Origin: Labilibaculum sp. DW002
GTDB taxonomy: Bacteria; Bacteroidota; Bacteroidia; Bacteroidales; Marinifilaceae
Length of the DNA: 64,000 nt
Assembly (NCBI RefSeq): GCF_029029525.1
Contig: NZ_JAKJSC010000001.1
Location: 248,001 to 312,000, forward strand
Reading direction: 5' to 3'
In this document: piece by piece, positions 48,445 through 59,411 of the stretch
How positions within the stretch are numbered: position 1 is the stretch's first letter
Layout of the letters: each line of letters opens with the position of its first letter
Notes under the pieces: model-generated
Told to the model about the DNA's origin: nothing
Seen by the model: the letters and a program-made list of their open reading frames with translations, nothing else
The model's database searches: none
Program-made: the position numbers and the translations under genes

Positions 48445-49035
48445 TTAAAATAAACTTCCCTGTTCTTGGTACATTCCTGTTTTTTTCAGTTCAAAGAAAC
48501 AATCGGCACATGCCTTAACATCAGCAAGTGCATCGTGAGCGCCATCGAATCCTTTCTGGAATAAATGCTGATGAAGTTCTGTTAAGTTAGGCCATTTATA
48601 ACCATATTTACCCGGAATTTGGCAAATGTTGGTAGTGGTTTTCATGGTGCATATTTTAGGAATGTCAATTAACCTGCTATTTGTGTCTTTTCTTAAAAAT
48701 TCAGCACCCATTATTACTTCATCAAAGCTAATATTGTGGGCAATAAGAAAATCTGCTTCGTTTAAAACTTGGCTGAATTCGTTTAAAGCTTCAGATAAAT
48801 CAACTCCTTCTTCGATGGCTCTTTCCGTAGAAATTCCATGCACATTCGAGGCTTCTGTCGGAATAATAAATCCTTCTGGAATAATTATTCTATTTGCTCG
48901 TTTAATTTCCTGATTCCTACTGTCGTAAAGCAGCCATGCTAGCTGAACAAGCCTAGGCCAATTGTCTAAATCAGTAACTGGGGCATTCCAACGCTTGGGA
49001 AGACCTGTTGTTTCCGTATCAAAAAATAAGTACAT
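48445..49035 (-). CDS. DnaQ-like 3'-5' exonuclease
   Basis: This is a single-domain DEDDh exonuclease of 196 residues. The motifs are LFFDTETTGLPKRW (Exo I, D and E), IAHNISFDEVIMGAEFLR (Exo II) and HDALADVKACADCFFEL (Exo III with the catalytic histidine). It lacks a polymerase or GIY-YIG domain, so it is a stand-alone enzyme. A role in proofreading, repair or RNA trimming cannot be decided. It lies downstream of tpx on the minus strand but is separated by a terminator. Confidence 0.85.
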   Translation of the reverse strand: MYLFFDTETTGLPKRWNAPVTDLDNWPRLVQLAWLLYDSRNQEIKRANRIIIPEGFIIPTEASNVHGISTERAIEEGVDLSEALNEFSQVLNEADFLIAHNISFDEVIMGAEFLRKDTNSRLIDIPKICTMKTTTNICQIPGKYGYKWPNLTELHQHLFQKGFDGAHDALADVKACADCFFELKKTGMYQEQGSLF

Positions 49036-49048
49036 ATTGTGTATTTAA

Positions 49049-49075
49049 AAAAAGCCCCATAATGGAGCTTTTTAA
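49049..49075 (-). terminator. Terminator after tpx
   Basis: AAAAAGCCCCA and TGGAGCTTTTT form an 11 bp stem (one G-U on the minus strand) around TAA, with a T tract on the minus strand. Confidence 0.65.
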
Positions 49076-49095
49076 GTTCATATCATTAATGATTA

Positions 49096-49611
49096 TTAAA
49101 CCAATTTCTTAGCGACTTCTAATGCAGCTTCGTAATTTGGTTCGTCAGTTACTTCAGGAACATATTCTACGTATTGAATTGTATTTTCCTTGTCAATAAC
49201 TACTACGCCACGAGTCAATAAACGTAATTCTTCAATGGCGAATCCATACTTATATCCGAAATCCATTTCTTTGTGATCTGAAAGCGTGATTAAATTTTCA
49301 ATACCTTCAGCACCACAAAAACGTCCTAAAGCAAATGGTAGATCGTTAGACAAAGTGATGATTTGTACATTCTCACCTAAATTAGAAGCCTCTTTGTTAA
49401 AGCGGTGAGCTTGAGCTGAACAAACGCCGGTATCAACAGAAGGAAAAATAGAAAGAATCTTAACTTTTCCATCGAAATCGGAAAGAGAAACAGGAGCTAA
49501 ACCTTGATTAAGAGCAGTGAAATTTTCTGCTTTGTCACCTTTTTTTATTTCTGATCCTACTAGAGTCATTGGGTTGCCTGCAAAGGCAATTTTATTACTA
49601 TTTTTATTCAT
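49096..49611 (-). CDS. tpx: Thiol peroxidase (Tpx, atypical 2-Cys peroxiredoxin)
   Basis: It reduces hydrogen peroxide and organic peroxides using thioredoxin. The 171 residues contain the peroxidatic cysteine in SIFPSVDTGVCSAQAHRFN and the resolving cysteine in ALGRFCGAEG, spaced as in Tpx. NDLPFALGRFC and the C-terminal RGVVVIDKE match the family. No signal peptide, so it is cytoplasmic. It has its own terminator and appears monocistronic. It complements the ferritin as an oxidative-stress defence. Confidence 0.95.
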   Translation of the reverse strand: MNKNSNKIAFAGNPMTLVGSEIKKGDKAENFTALNQGLAPVSLSDFDGKVKILSIFPSVDTGVCSAQAHRFNKEASNLGENVQIITLSNDLPFALGRFCGAEGIENLITLSDHKEMDFGYKYGFAIEELRLLTRGVVVIDKENTIQYVEYVPEVTDEPNYEAALEVAKKLV

Positions 49612-49690
49612 AATTTTAATTTATTGTTGTTTAAACCAAAGATAATAATTGTTTTCAATTTTGTCTAAATAAAAATAACAAATAGAAATA

Positions 49691-49723
49691 AATAAAAGCC
49701 GGAAATTACTTCCGGCTTTTATT
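49691..49723 (-). terminator. Terminator after clpC
   Basis: AATAAAAGCCGGAA and TTCCGGCTTTTATT form a perfect 14 bp stem with an ATTAC loop; the hairpin touches the clpC stop codon. Confidence 0.75.
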
Positions 49724-52224
49724 TATTCTACTTCCTTATTTTGTTTCAAGATCTTAGTGATGATCTTACTTTTATTCTTATCTAAACCGACCGAAATGGT
49801 ATCGCCTTCGGTAAGTGAGGCTTTAATAATGACTTCAGCCATTTCATCCTCGAGGTATTTTTGAATAGCTCTTTTTAAAGGTCGTGCTCCATATTGAACA
49901 TCGTAGCCTTTTTGCGCAATGAAATCTTTAGCTGCACCAGATATTTTAATTTTAAAGCCAAGTTCTTCAATACGACCATAAAGGCCTTTTAATTCAATGT
50001 CAATAATCTTATGAATATGTTCTTCGCTTAATGAGTTAAACATGATCAGATCATCTACACGATTGATGAATTCAGGAGCAAAGGCCTTGCGAAGGGCTTT
50101 TTGAATGATACTATTTGCATAATCGCTATCTCCGGAAGATTTTGACTGAAAACCAATACCCTTGCCAAAATCCTTCAATTCCCGGGAACCAATATTAGAT
50201 GTCATGATGACAATACAGTTTTTAAAATCAACTTTACGGCCTAAAGAGTCGGTCAATTGACCATCGTCAAGTAATTGAAGCAGAATATTAAATACATCAG
50301 GATGAGCTTTTTCAATTTCATCCAGGAGTACTACAGAATAAGGCTTACGACGAACTTTTTCCGTTAATTGACCACCTTCTTCATAACCTACATATCCTGG
50401 AGGTGCACCTACCAAACGAGAGACAGCGAACTTCTCCATATACTCACTCATATCGATACGAATAAGAGCTTCAGAACTATCGAATAGATATTCTGATAAA
50501 ACTTTAGCTAATTGTGTTTTACCCACACCGGTAGGACCTAAAAAGATGAATGAACCAATTGGTTTGTTAGGATCTTTTAATCCAGCACGGTTTCTTTGAA
50601 TGGCTTTAACAATTTTTCCGATGGCATCATCTTGTCCAATTACTTTGCCTTGAAGTTGATTACTCATTTGAAGTAGGCGAGAGCCTTCTGCTTGCGCGAT
50701 TCGCTTTACCGGAACTCCGGTCATCATAGCAACTACTTCAGCTATATTTTCTTCTGCAACTTTTTCCTTTTGTGTACTTAAATCTTTTTCCCACTTCTCT
50801 TTCTCACGTTCTAAATCTTCAGAAAAGTTCTTTTCTTTATCTCTAAAGCTAGCGGCGAGTTCAAATTTTTGAGCTTTAACGGCTTTTATTTTATTCTGAC
50901 GAGTCTCCTCAATTTTCTTTTCAAGCTCCTCAATGATAACAGGAACATTGATGTTCGAGATATGAACTCGTGAACCAGCTTCATCAAGAGCATCAATAGC
51001 TTTGTCAGGAAGATGACGATCACTTACATATCGTGTTGTTAGCTTTACACAAGCTTCAATTGCATCAGGTGTATAAAAGACATTGTGATGATCTTCGTAT
51101 TTTTCTTTGATATTATTCAATATTGATATTGTTTCATCAATGGATGTTGGCTCAACCAGAATTTTCTGGAATCGACGCTCTAATGCACCATCTTTTTCAA
51201 TATTCTGGCGGTACTCATCCAGTGTTGTTGCACCTATACATTGAATCTCGCCTCGAGCTAAAGCTGGTTTCAGCATATTAGCAGCATCAAGTGAGCCTGT
51301 AGCGCCACCAGCACCAACTATGGTGTGAATTTCGTCGATAAATAGAATGATATCAGTTGTTTTAGCCAATTCATTAAGAATAGCTTTCATTCTTTCTTCA
51401 AATTGACCTCTATATTTCGTACCCGCAACAATAGAAGCTAAGTCGAGTGTCACAACTCTTTTGTCGAAAAGAACACGAGAAACCTTTCTTTGAGTAATTC
51501 TAAGGGCCAAGCCCTCAACAATAGCAGATTTACCTACGCCAGGTTCACCAATTAGAATTGGATTGTTTTTCTTTCTACGACTAAGTATTTGTGCCAGGCG
51601 CTCAATTTCAGTCTCACGACCTACAATTGGATCTAAAGTTCCTTCTTCAGCCGCCTGAGTGATATCAACTCCAAAATTATCGAGAACAGGTGTATTTGAT
51701 TTTCCCCTTGCTGCAGTTCTTTTAGAGTCTCCACCTGAAACGCCACCTTTATCTTCGCGATCTTCTGGAGGATAATCTGCCTGTGCTTTTGGGAAAAGAG
51801 TTTTTAAATTCCCTTTTACTTTGTTGTAATCTATGGTGTTGTCTTCCAATACCTGCGTAACCAAGCTTTTTTCATCTTTCAAAATGGCTAACAATAAATG
51901 ACTAGTGTCAATGGTTTGGTTCTTTAAAGCTTTGGCTTCCAGATAAATTAATTTCAAAACACGTTCAGCTGATTTTTGCAGAGGAATATTGTTTTGGTCC
52001 AATTCTGAAATAGCATCAGACTTAAGATTTTTTTCTATGTTTTTTCGAATGTCGTAAAGATCAACGCCCAAAGAAATGAGGATGTCGACAGCAACACCTT
52101 CACCTTCACGCAGAATCCCTAAAAATAGATGTTCAGTACCAATGGCACTGTTTCCTAATCTTTCGGCTTCATCTTTGCTTAAAGAAAGGACATCTTTTAC
52201 ACGGGGTGAAAATTTTGAGTCCAT
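49723..52224 (-). CDS. clpC: ATP-dependent Clp protease ATP-binding subunit ClpC
   Basis: This double AAA+ unfoldase of 833 residues feeds proteins to ClpP. Two N-terminal Clp_N repeats ([20 protein letters not shown] and the second near residue 80) bind adaptors. The first Walker A is [15 protein letters not shown], with the [10 protein letters not shown] Walker B. A UVR-like coiled region ([19 protein letters not shown]) follows; this favours ClpC over ClpA or ClpB. The second Walker A is [14 protein letters not shown], and [19 protein letters not shown] follows. It is transcribed divergently from gyrA. ClpP and McsB/CtsR genes are not in this window. Confidence 0.93.
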   Translation of the reverse strand: MDSKFSPRVKDVLSLSKDEAERLGNSAIGTEHLFLGILREGEGVAVDILISLGVDLYDIRKNIEKNLKSDAISELDQNNIPLQKSAERVLKLIYLEAKALKNQTIDTSHLLLAILKDEKSLVTQVLEDNTIDYNKVKGNLKTLFPKAQADYPPEDREDKGGVSGGDSKRTAARGKSNTPVLDNFGVDITQAAEEGTLDPIVGRETEIERLAQILSRRKKNNPILIGEPGVGKSAIVEGLALRITQRKVSRVLFDKRVVTLDLASIVAGTKYRGQFEERMKAILNELAKTTDIILFIDEIHTIVGAGGATGSLDAANMLKPALARGEIQCIGATTLDEYRQNIEKDGALERRFQKILVEPTSIDETISILNNIKEKYEDHHNVFYTPDAIEACVKLTTRYVSDRHLPDKAIDALDEAGSRVHISNINVPVIIEELEKKIEETRQNKIKAVKAQKFELAASFRDKEKNFSEDLEREKEKWEKDLSTQKEKVAEENIAEVVAMMTGVPVKRIAQAEGSRLLQMSNQLQGKVIGQDDAIGKIVKAIQRNRAGLKDPNKPIGSFIFLGPTGVGKTQLAKVLSEYLFDSSEALIRIDMSEYMEKFAVSRLVGAPPGYVGYEEGGQLTEKVRRKPYSVVLLDEIEKAHPDVFNILLQLLDDGQLTDSLGRKVDFKNCIVIMTSNIGSRELKDFGKGIGFQSKSSGDSDYANSIIQKALRKAFAPEFINRVDDLIMFNSLSEEHIHKIIDIELKGLYGRIEELGFKIKISGAAKDFIAQKGYDVQYGARPLKRAIQKYLEDEMAEVIIKASLTEGDTISVGLDKNKSKIITKILKQNKEVE

Positions 52225-52478
52225 ATAGTAGGTCTTTAAAATTTCATAAATAATATTAATTAATTTGGAATTTTTTCTTCCAAATTTTGAATCGTAGCAT
52301 TAAAATAACGAAAATTATTTAGATACAAGCCTAAATTGATGATCTATTTTTTGTCGAAATGATATCAAATATCGGTTTTAAACTAATAATCAAGCTCTAA
52401 TAGAAAATGGGCTAAATATTTATCTTAATTCACGTATAAATATCGCTTCTTTTGTTACGCAGAATCTACATATTTTGT

Positions 52479-52486
52479 TACTTTTG
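52479..52486 (+). promoter_or_regulatory. Candidate gyrA promoter -7 box
   Basis: TACTTTTG matches TAnnTTTG 37 bases before the gyrA ATG. TTTG at 52451-52454 is a little too far upstream to be the standard partner, so the assignment is tentative. Confidence 0.35.
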
Positions 52487-52523
52487 TATTTCCGAGAAAT
52501 GTTTAGAATTTTAAAATAAATAT

Positions 52524-55019
52524 ATGACCACGGGAGAAAGAATCATACGCATTAATATTGAAGAGGAAATGAAGTCTGCTTACATCGATTACTCGATGTC
52601 AGTAATTGTTTCCCGAGCTTTACCAGATGTTAGAGATGGACTTAAGCCTGTTCACCGACGAGTATTATTCGGAATGAATGAATTGGGTATAGCCGCAAAT
52701 AAACCTCATAAAAAATCTGCAAGAATCGTAGGTGAGGTTCTCGGTAAGTATCACCCACATGGTGATAGCTCAGTTTATATGGCCATGGTTAGAATGGCTC
52801 AACACTGGTCGTTGCGTTACCCTTTGGTTGATGGACAAGGAAACTTTGGTTCGGTTGATGGTGATAGCCCTGCAGCTATGCGTTATACCGAGGCTAGAAT
52901 GAAGAAGATAGCGGAAGAAACCCTTGCTGATCTTGACAAGGATACAGTTGATATGTCTTTTAACTTTGATGAGACACTTAAGGAACCAACTGTACTTCCA
53001 ACTCGTATCCCAAATTTATTAGTAAATGGAGCATCGGGTATTGCAGTAGGTATGGCAACTAACATGCCTCCTCATAATTTAACTGATACGATTGATGCTA
53101 CCATTGCTTATATCGATAATAACGATGTTACAATTGATGAGTTAGTTGATATTGTTAAAGCTCCTGACTTTCCTACTGGCGGTATCATTTATGGCTATCA
53201 GGGTGTAAAAGAGGCTTATGAGACAGGTAGAGGGCGTGTTGTTGTTCGTGCTAAAACAAATATAGAGGTTACAGATTCTGGCCGTGAGAAAATCATCGTA
53301 TCAGAAATTCCTTATATGGTTAATAAGGCTGAGCTTATCATGAAAGCCGCTGATTTAATCAACGATAAAAAGATTGAAGGCATTTCTAATGTCAATGACG
53401 AATCGGATAGAAAAGGGATGCGTATCGTTTTTGATTTGAAACGTGATGCGATTGCAAATGTTGTATTGAATAAATTATTCAAATACACACAAATGCAATC
53501 ATCTTTCTCAGTGAATAATATTGCACTGGTAAAGGGAAGACCTAGATTATTAAATCTTAAGGATTTGATTCATTACTTTGTTGAGCATCGCCATGATGTG
53601 GTCGTACGTCGTACTCAGTATGAGTTAAAGCAAGCAGAAGCAAGAGCTCATATTCTTGAAGGTTTAATTATTGCTTTGGATAACATCGATCAGGTTATTG
53701 CTTTAATTAGAGGTTCGAAAACGCCAGAAGAAGCAAGACTTGGTTTAATGTCTAATTTTGAATTAGATGAAATCCAAGCGAAAGCAATTTTGGATATGCG
53801 TTTGCAAAAGCTTACTGGTCTTGAACGAGATAAGCTACATGCTGAGTATGAGGAATTGATGAAATTGATTAATCATTTGAATGCGATTCTTAACGATGAG
53901 CAAATGAGAATGGGTATCATCAAAGATGAATTACTTCAGGTTAAAGCGAAGTATGGTGACGAAAGAAGAACTGAAATCGTATACGCTTCAGAGGATTTTA
54001 ACCCGGAAGATTTCTATGCTGATGAAGAAATGGTAATTACTATTTCTCATATGGGCTATATCAAGCGTACACCATTAACAGAGTTTAAAACTCAAAATAG
54101 AGGTGGTGTAGGAGCGAAAGGATCTCATACCAGAGATGAAGATTTCCTTGAGCATATGATTATGGCTACTATGCACAATACCATGCTATTCTTTACTGAA
54201 AAAGGTAAATGTTTCTGGTTGAAAGTGTATGAAATTCCAGAGGGATCGAAGCAATCGAAAGGTCGTGCTATCCAGAACCTATTAAATATTGAGCCAGATG
54301 ATAAAGTAAAAGCTTATATCAATGTTCTGACTCTAAAAGAAGAAGAATATATTAACAACAATAATATTGTTCTTTGTACAAAGAAAGGTGTTGTCAAAAA
54401 GACTTCCTTAGAAGCTTATTCACGTCCTCGAGTAAATGGTGTAAATGCAATTACTGTCCGTGAAGGTGACCAATTATTGGAGGCGAGATTAACGAATGGT
54501 AAGAAAGAAATATTAATTGCTGCTCGTTCTGGTAAAGCAATTAGATTTGCTGAAGATCAGGTTAGAGCAATGGGAAGAACAGCTTCTGGAGTACGAGGAA
54601 TTACGCTACGTGACGAGGCTGACGAGGTTGTTGGCATGGTTTGTGTTGAGAATTCTGACGAAGACATTATGGTTGTTTCTGAAAACGGTTATGGAAAACG
54701 TTCCAATATCGATGACTATCGAATTACGAATCGTGGAGGGAAAGGTGTTAAGACCATAAATATTACTGATAAAACAGGTGAACTGATTGCACTTAAGTCT
54801 GTAAGTGATAACGATGACTTGATGATCATCAACAAATCCGGAATTACGATTCGTCTAGCAGTTGCAGGATTAAGAGTTATGGGACGTGCTACACAAGGAG
54901 TTCGCCTAATTAACTTAAGCAAGAAGGACGATTCGATTGCAGCTGTTGCTAAGGTAAATTCTTCGAATGAAGATGATACCGAGACTAATACAGAAGAGGC
55001 TACGGAAGGAGAGAGTTAA
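52524..55019 (+). CDS. gyrA: DNA gyrase subunit A
   Basis: This is the DNA-cleaving and rejoining subunit of gyrase, which introduces negative supercoils. The N-terminal domain shows [31 protein letters not shown] and [18 protein letters not shown], and AMRYTEARM with the catalytic tyrosine. The C-terminal beta-pinwheel repeats contain [10 protein letters not shown], the GyrA-box motif that separates it from ParC. The quinolone-target positions in [10 protein letters not shown] read S and Y, so the serine is the sensitive residue type. It has 831 residues and is divergent from clpC. Confidence 0.96.
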   Translation: MTTGERIIRINIEEEMKSAYIDYSMSVIVSRALPDVRDGLKPVHRRVLFGMNELGIAANKPHKKSARIVGEVLGKYHPHGDSSVYMAMVRMAQHWSLRYPLVDGQGNFGSVDGDSPAAMRYTEARMKKIAEETLADLDKDTVDMSFNFDETLKEPTVLPTRIPNLLVNGASGIAVGMATNMPPHNLTDTIDATIAYIDNNDVTIDELVDIVKAPDFPTGGIIYGYQGVKEAYETGRGRVVVRAKTNIEVTDSGREKIIVSEIPYMVNKAELIMKAADLINDKKIEGISNVNDESDRKGMRIVFDLKRDAIANVVLNKLFKYTQMQSSFSVNNIALVKGRPRLLNLKDLIHYFVEHRHDVVVRRTQYELKQAEARAHILEGLIIALDNIDQVIALIRGSKTPEEARLGLMSNFELDEIQAKAILDMRLQKLTGLERDKLHAEYEELMKLINHLNAILNDEQMRMGIIKDELLQVKAKYGDERRTEIVYASEDFNPEDFYADEEMVITISHMGYIKRTPLTEFKTQNRGGVGAKGSHTRDEDFLEHMIMATMHNTMLFFTEKGKCFWLKVYEIPEGSKQSKGRAIQNLLNIEPDDKVKAYINVLTLKEEEYINNNNIVLCTKKGVVKKTSLEAYSRPRVNGVNAITVREGDQLLEARLTNGKKEILIAARSGKAIRFAEDQVRAMGRTASGVRGITLRDEADEVVGMVCVENSDEDIMVVSENGYGKRSNIDDYRITNRGGKGVKTINITDKTGELIALKSVSDNDDLMIINKSGITIRLAVAGLRVMGRATQGVRLINLSKKDDSIAAVAKVNSSNEDDTETNTEEATEGES

Positions 55020-55049
55020 ATAATAGATACTTAGACTGATTATAAAGAA

Positions 55050-55101
55050 AACAATCTTGTACTAAATATTAAATAAAAAATTATTTTTGTCCAAGATTGT
55101 T
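55050..55101. promoter_or_regulatory. Inverted repeat and candidate promoter of the TPR gene
   Basis: AACAATCTTG (55050-55059) and CAAGATTGTT (55092-55101) are perfect 10-base arms separated by 32 bases. Between them is TATTTTTG (55082-55089), a TAnnTTTG box, with a TTG at 55057-55059. The repeat may be a gyrA terminator or an operator around the promoter of the TPR gene. Confidence 0.4.
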
Positions 55102-55121
55102 ATTAAAACTAAACATTGATT

Positions 55122-56294
55122 ATGAAAAAATTATCATTCATTATGGTTCTTCTTTTGTGTGTTTCAATGGTAAACGCTCAAAAGAGTAAAGTAACAGGAG
55201 CTAGTAATTACCTGAATTCAGGTAAGCTAGATAAAGCAAAAGAAGCTATTGATGCAGGTATAGGACATGAAAAATGTGTTGCTTGGCCAAAAGCCTATCT
55301 AATTCAAGGTAAAGTGTACCAGGCTATTTTTGAAAGTCCACTTCCTGCATATAAAGGGCTTTCTGATAATGCACTTGATGTTGCCTTTGATGCTTATATG
55401 AAAGCTTTAGAGTTGGATCAAAAAGGTAAGATGATGAAGCCTGTAAAGGCTCAAATGACAAATATGATACCTGATTATACCAATGAAGCTGTTAATCTGT
55501 ATAATAAAGGTGACTTTTCAGGAGCGTTGAAAGCTTTTGAAAAAGTTTTGGAAATTGAAAACATGGAGATGTTCAAAGCTGATAACTTAGCTGTTGATAC
55601 TGCTGTTATCTTTAACGCAGGTCTTGCTGCACAGAAAGCAAATAATCTTGAAGCTGCAATTAAATATTATAAGCAAACAATAGGTTATAATTATGGTGGT
55701 GCCAAAGCTTATGCATACCTTTCTAAAGTATTAACTGATAGTGACAAAGGAGAGGAGTCATTAACTTATCTTCACAAAGGATTTGAGTTGTATCCAAACG
55801 ATGCTTATATGTTAGTTGAGCTAATTAACCATTACTTATTAGGTGGTGAACCAGAGAAAGCTGCAGAATATCTTGATAAAGCAATTGCTTTAGATCCGGA
55901 GAATGGTTCATACTACAGAGCGAAAGGCACCTTATATGAGAAAACAAATGAGCCTGCCAAAGCTAAGGAGATGTATGAAATTGCTTTCGAAAAAGATCCT
56001 AAGGATTTCACATCTCAGTACAACCTTGGTTTACTTAAGCTTAATGCAGCGATTACAAACCATAAGGCAGCTAACGAGATTATGGATGCAAAGAAGTATA
56101 ACGCAGCTATTAAAACTGTTTATACAGAGTATGAAGGCGTAATTCCTTACTTCGTAAAAGTACTTGAATTGCAACCAGGTGAGAAAAATTCTTTAATTAC
56201 TTTGAAAGAGCTTTATTTCAAGCTAAGAAACGAGAAGCCTGAGTACCTTGAGAAATATAATGAGGTTAAGGCTCAATTAGAAGGTTTGGAGTAA
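55122..56294 (+). CDS. Secreted TPR-repeat protein
   Basis: The ATG at 55122 gives MKKLSFIMVLLLCVSMVNAQ, a good signal peptide, so the 390-residue protein is exported. At least five TPR-like helix pairs are visible: DFSGALKAFEKVLEIE, NLEAAIKYYKQTIGYN, GEESLTYLHKGFELYPND, EPEKAAEYLDKAIALDPENG and EPAKAKEMYEIAFEKDPKDF. TPRs mediate protein-protein contacts. No enzymatic domain is present. It follows gyrA but may have its own promoter. The function is unknown; a periplasmic scaffold is possible. Confidence 0.8.
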   Translation: MKKLSFIMVLLLCVSMVNAQKSKVTGASNYLNSGKLDKAKEAIDAGIGHEKCVAWPKAYLIQGKVYQAIFESPLPAYKGLSDNALDVAFDAYMKALELDQKGKMMKPVKAQMTNMIPDYTNEAVNLYNKGDFSGALKAFEKVLEIENMEMFKADNLAVDTAVIFNAGLAAQKANNLEAAIKYYKQTIGYNYGGAKAYAYLSKVLTDSDKGEESLTYLHKGFELYPNDAYMLVELINHYLLGGEPEKAAEYLDKAIALDPENGSYYRAKGTLYEKTNEPAKAKEMYEIAFEKDPKDFTSQYNLGLLKLNAAITNHKAANEIMDAKKYNAAIKTVYTEYEGVIPYFVKVLELQPGEKNSLITLKELYFKLRNEKPEYLEKYNEVKAQLEGLE

Positions 56295-56311
56295 TTCATA
56301 AAATACCATAA

Positions 56312-56345
56312 AAATAAAAGGGAGTTTTTTAGCTTCCTTTTATTT
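56312..56345 (+). terminator. Terminator after the TPR gene
   Basis: AAATAAAAGGGAG pairs with CTTCCTTTTATTT (one G-U) around an 8-base T-rich loop. Confidence 0.6.
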
Positions 56346-56428
56346 AATGTATTCTATTTAACGTAATGTTGATTATAGGACTTTTAGATATTTCAAGAAA
56401 TTCAAGTCATTTTTTAGAAAGATGGTAA

Positions 56429-58138
56429 TTATAAGAATTTTTGTAGAATTTCAATAAGCTTATGTGGATCAATAGGCTTCGTAATAAAGTCATCAGCACC
56501 GGCAGCTAAGCATTCCTCTTTTTCATTATTTAATGCAAAAGCAGTTTGCACAACAACAGGAATTGTTGAATCAATTTCCTTTATCTGTTTAATCGCATCT
56601 AAGCCACCAATTTCTGGCATTCTAATGTCCATTAAAACCAAATCAATACTATCGTTAGATTTACAGATATCAATAGCATCGGCACCATTTTTAGCCCAGA
56701 TTACCTCTGCGTCGGTTAATTCTATTATTGCGTTTAAGTATTTAAAATTGGATTTTACATCCTCAGCAATAAGAACCCTGCGATTCGAAAAATCAATTAA
56801 TTTAACTTCTGAAGAATCATTCTCTGAACTTGCTGAATCTTTAGAATGATTTAATAATTGGAGATTTGATTTTATAGAATCATGTAGTTTAAAGTAAAAA
56901 TTTGAACCAACCTCAATTTTTGAATCAAACCAAATTTCACCATCTAAAAGATGAACTAGCTTTTGGCAAAGTGTTAAGCCAATTCCAGAACCTTCAAATT
57001 TTCTTGTTGAACTGTTTTCTCCCTGCCTGAATATTTCGAAAATTGTATGTTGTTTTTCCGTACATATTCCGACACCTGTATCTTTTATGAAAAAAACAGG
57101 ATCAATATCATTTTCAATGAAATAACCTATTTCAATAATGCCATTAGCCGTAAACTTCATGGCGTTATCAATCAGATTGTCAAGGATTTGTATAATCTTA
57201 TTCTTATCCGAAAAGATTGAAATATTTTCACTGTTAGGTGGTAGCTTTAAGCGTAAATCTACATCTGATTTAATATTTGAATTTCTCGTATAAGCCTTGA
57301 ATAAATCCATAATCACTGGATTTAAAACAAATTCATTTTTGCTTACAGCGAGTTGATTTGTCTCCATTTTCGAAACATCAATAAGATTGTTTATCAGCTT
57401 TAACAGTTTCTCACTATTGTTAGAGATATGCTCAATAAATCCTTTGTGTAACTCAGCATCTATATCTTTATCTGATAATAAATTGGAGAATCCAACAATC
57501 GCATTGATCGGAGTTCTTATTTCATGGCTAATATTAGAAAGAAAGGCTGATTTTAATTTTTCAGACTCCTCCGCTTCTTTTTTTGCCTTTTCAAGAAGTT
57601 TTTTAGTTTCTGTAATTGTAATTAAATCCTGAATCGATTTTTCATGAAATAAACAAGCTTTAATCGAAATAGAAAACTTATCAACCACATTACGTAATTT
57701 GGTTAAGTCGATATCATTCCAGATTCTCTTTTCTGAAGAGGAATATAGCATGATAAAACCAAGATTTTGCAGTTGGAAAAAAGTAACAGCTCCCCCCTCT
57801 TTTACCTTAAAACCAATCTGTTCACTTATTTCCTTTGTTAGTATACATGAAAATGAAGGACGGTCATTGAAGCAATGATCTAAAAATAAAGAATCATCAA
57901 TGTCAACAGTCTTTAGTTTTATTATAGGATGCGAGTAGATGGCCTTATAACCTGAAGAAACATTAGAATAAGGTATGTTGTAATTTTTAATCCAAACACA
58001 ACCAAACTCAATGTTTTTAAAGGACATGAGTGTATGTAAAAACTGTTTGCAATTTTCCTTTTTATCTAATGAGCGACCTACTGATAAGGCTAGCTCATAT
58101 AAAAATGAAATGTCTTTAATGAGGTCGTTTGTTTGCAT
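56429..58138 (-). CDS. Soluble hybrid histidine kinase with receiver domain
   Basis: This is a 569-residue cytoplasmic signalling protein without transmembrane segments. The N-terminal region (about 1-165) resembles a GAF-like sensor with CVWIKN, AVTFFQLQNLGFIMLYSS. A short coiled coil (KKLLEKAKKEAEESEKLK) leads into the dimerisation/phosphoacceptor site at SNISHEIRTPINAIVGFSN (His205). The ATPase boxes are DNLIDNAMKFT, IKDTGVGI and EGSGIGLTLC. A C-terminal receiver contains VLIAEDVKSNFKYL, VLMDIRMPE and KPIDPHKL. No DNA-binding output follows. It directly abuts the FIST gene upstream, so the pair probably sense together. Confidence 0.88.
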   Translation of the reverse strand: MQTNDLIKDISFLYELALSVGRSLDKKENCKQFLHTLMSFKNIEFGCVWIKNYNIPYSNVSSGYKAIYSHPIIKLKTVDIDDSLFLDHCFNDRPSFSCILTKEISEQIGFKVKEGGAVTFFQLQNLGFIMLYSSSEKRIWNDIDLTKLRNVVDKFSISIKACLFHEKSIQDLITITETKKLLEKAKKEAEESEKLKSAFLSNISHEIRTPINAIVGFSNLLSDKDIDAELHKGFIEHISNNSEKLLKLINNLIDVSKMETNQLAVSKNEFVLNPVIMDLFKAYTRNSNIKSDVDLRLKLPPNSENISIFSDKNKIIQILDNLIDNAMKFTANGIIEIGYFIENDIDPVFFIKDTGVGICTEKQHTIFEIFRQGENSSTRKFEGSGIGLTLCQKLVHLLDGEIWFDSKIEVGSNFYFKLHDSIKSNLQLLNHSKDSASSENDSSEVKLIDFSNRRVLIAEDVKSNFKYLNAIIELTDAEVIWAKNGADAIDICKSNDSIDLVLMDIRMPEIGGLDAIKQIKEIDSTIPVVVQTAFALNNEKEECLAAGADDFITKPIDPHKLIEILQKFL

Positions 58139-59242
58139 TTATTCTGTATATGAAAATCCTAAAACAATAGATTTATTTAATAATTCAGGGTATCCTTCTC
58201 CGCTAGAATAAATTTCACCAATGGATAATACACCTTCTAAATTTACATTATTTTGATTCCTTTTGATTTGTTCAGTCAAGTTAATTAATTCTGTATAAAA
58301 AGCGTCACTTAAATGAATTGCTCTTGAAATACAGTCAAAAATTAAAACATCGTTTACCGTAGATTTCTTATCTATACTTTGAGAAACAATTCTTTCAGGA
58401 AGTGCATGTAAATCATTTTTATCTACAGACATCAAATCAATGAGTGAGTTTTCAGGTATATTTCCAACGCATTGTAAAAATCCTTCACGAGAGACTTTCA
58501 TAGGATCACGAACAATGTATTCTTTGTTTTCTTTATAAATTCCAAATGGATAATGTATTGAATTTAATTCAAAATTTTCATGATCTATAAGGATGTCTAA
58601 ATGTTCTTTTAAGAAACGCTGATATACCACAAAAGCATTCTCCCAGTTTAACTCTTCGATGAAATTTTGATTCGTTTTTGTGGCAATAAAGGGGCCAAAT
58701 ATCTTAGACCAACCGTGTAAGGATCCTGTAGTGGTTCTTTTTTTAGTTAAGGTAACAATTGTGCCATGAGAAAAAACTCCATCCTTACAAAAGAGGATTC
58801 CTTCATTATTTTCAATGGTGCGTCCTGTACCTCCACCTAAAAATTTCACATCATTGCCTAAATTAGTGTACAATGTGCGTAAATGATCAGAACTTTTTGA
58901 TGATAGTCCTGAAGTAAGAACATAAGCTGTAGTAAATGTTGATTCGGTGAATTCCGTAAATTGAGTGTTGAATGTTTCTGTTGTATCAAAATAAATGGAT
59001 ACATTTTCATCTGAAATCAATTTTATTATTGCTCCTGAGGAAGAAACATTGTTATTGTTAATCACTTTAGGGAAAATCCCACCTGCAAATTTTATGTTTT
59101 TGCTATTTAGGATATTAACTAGTTTTGTGAGATCTATTCGTGTTTTTTCTCCAAGAAGAATAAGAACAGAATAACGATTAGAAAGTGTTAACTTTTCTAC
59201 GGAATCTACGATAATATTTACACTTGGATTTTCTAAATACAT
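58139..59242 (-). CDS. FIST domain sensory protein
   Basis: This is a 367-residue protein with FIST N and FIST C domains. Typical sequence is VKFLGGGTGRTIENNEG in the N half, YPFGIYKENKEYIVRDPMKV, and at the end LEGVLSIGEIYSSGEGYPELLNKS. FIST domains are linked to sensing of small ligands such as amino acids. No signal peptide or membrane segment is visible. Its stop is immediately followed by the start of the hybrid kinase gene, with no gap, so the two are co-translated. It probably acts as a sensor or ligand-binding partner of the kinase. Confidence 0.85.
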   Translation of the reverse strand: MYLENPSVNIIVDSVEKLTLSNRYSVLILLGEKTRIDLTKLVNILNSKNIKFAGGIFPKVINNNNVSSSGAIIKLISDENVSIYFDTTETFNTQFTEFTESTFTTAYVLTSGLSSKSSDHLRTLYTNLGNDVKFLGGGTGRTIENNEGILFCKDGVFSHGTIVTLTKKRTTTGSLHGWSKIFGPFIATKTNQNFIEELNWENAFVVYQRFLKEHLDILIDHENFELNSIHYPFGIYKENKEYIVRDPMKVSREGFLQCVGNIPENSLIDLMSVDKNDLHALPERIVSQSIDKKSTVNDVLIFDCISRAIHLSDAFYTELINLTEQIKRNQNNVNLEGVLSIGEIYSSGEGYPELLNKSIVLGFSYTE

Positions 59243-59371
59243 AGTCTCTGCTCACGAATTATTCAAATACAATTTTAACGAAATTATAAGCTTTAATCGA
59301 TTGGTTTTGATTAAAGATGAATTTCAAGCTGTCAAGGAGCAGCATTGTGCTACAAGAGTAAAAAATAAAAA

Positions 59372-59404
59372 AAAACTGACTTTACGTATCGTAAAGTCAG
59401 TTTT
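59372..59404 (-). terminator. Terminator after the adenylate kinase gene
   Basis: AAAACTGACTTTACG and CGTAAAGTCAGTTTT form a perfect 15 bp stem with a TAT loop, and the minus strand runs into a long T tract. It separates this gene from the FIST gene upstream region. Confidence 0.85.
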
Positions 59405-59411
59405 CAAATCA

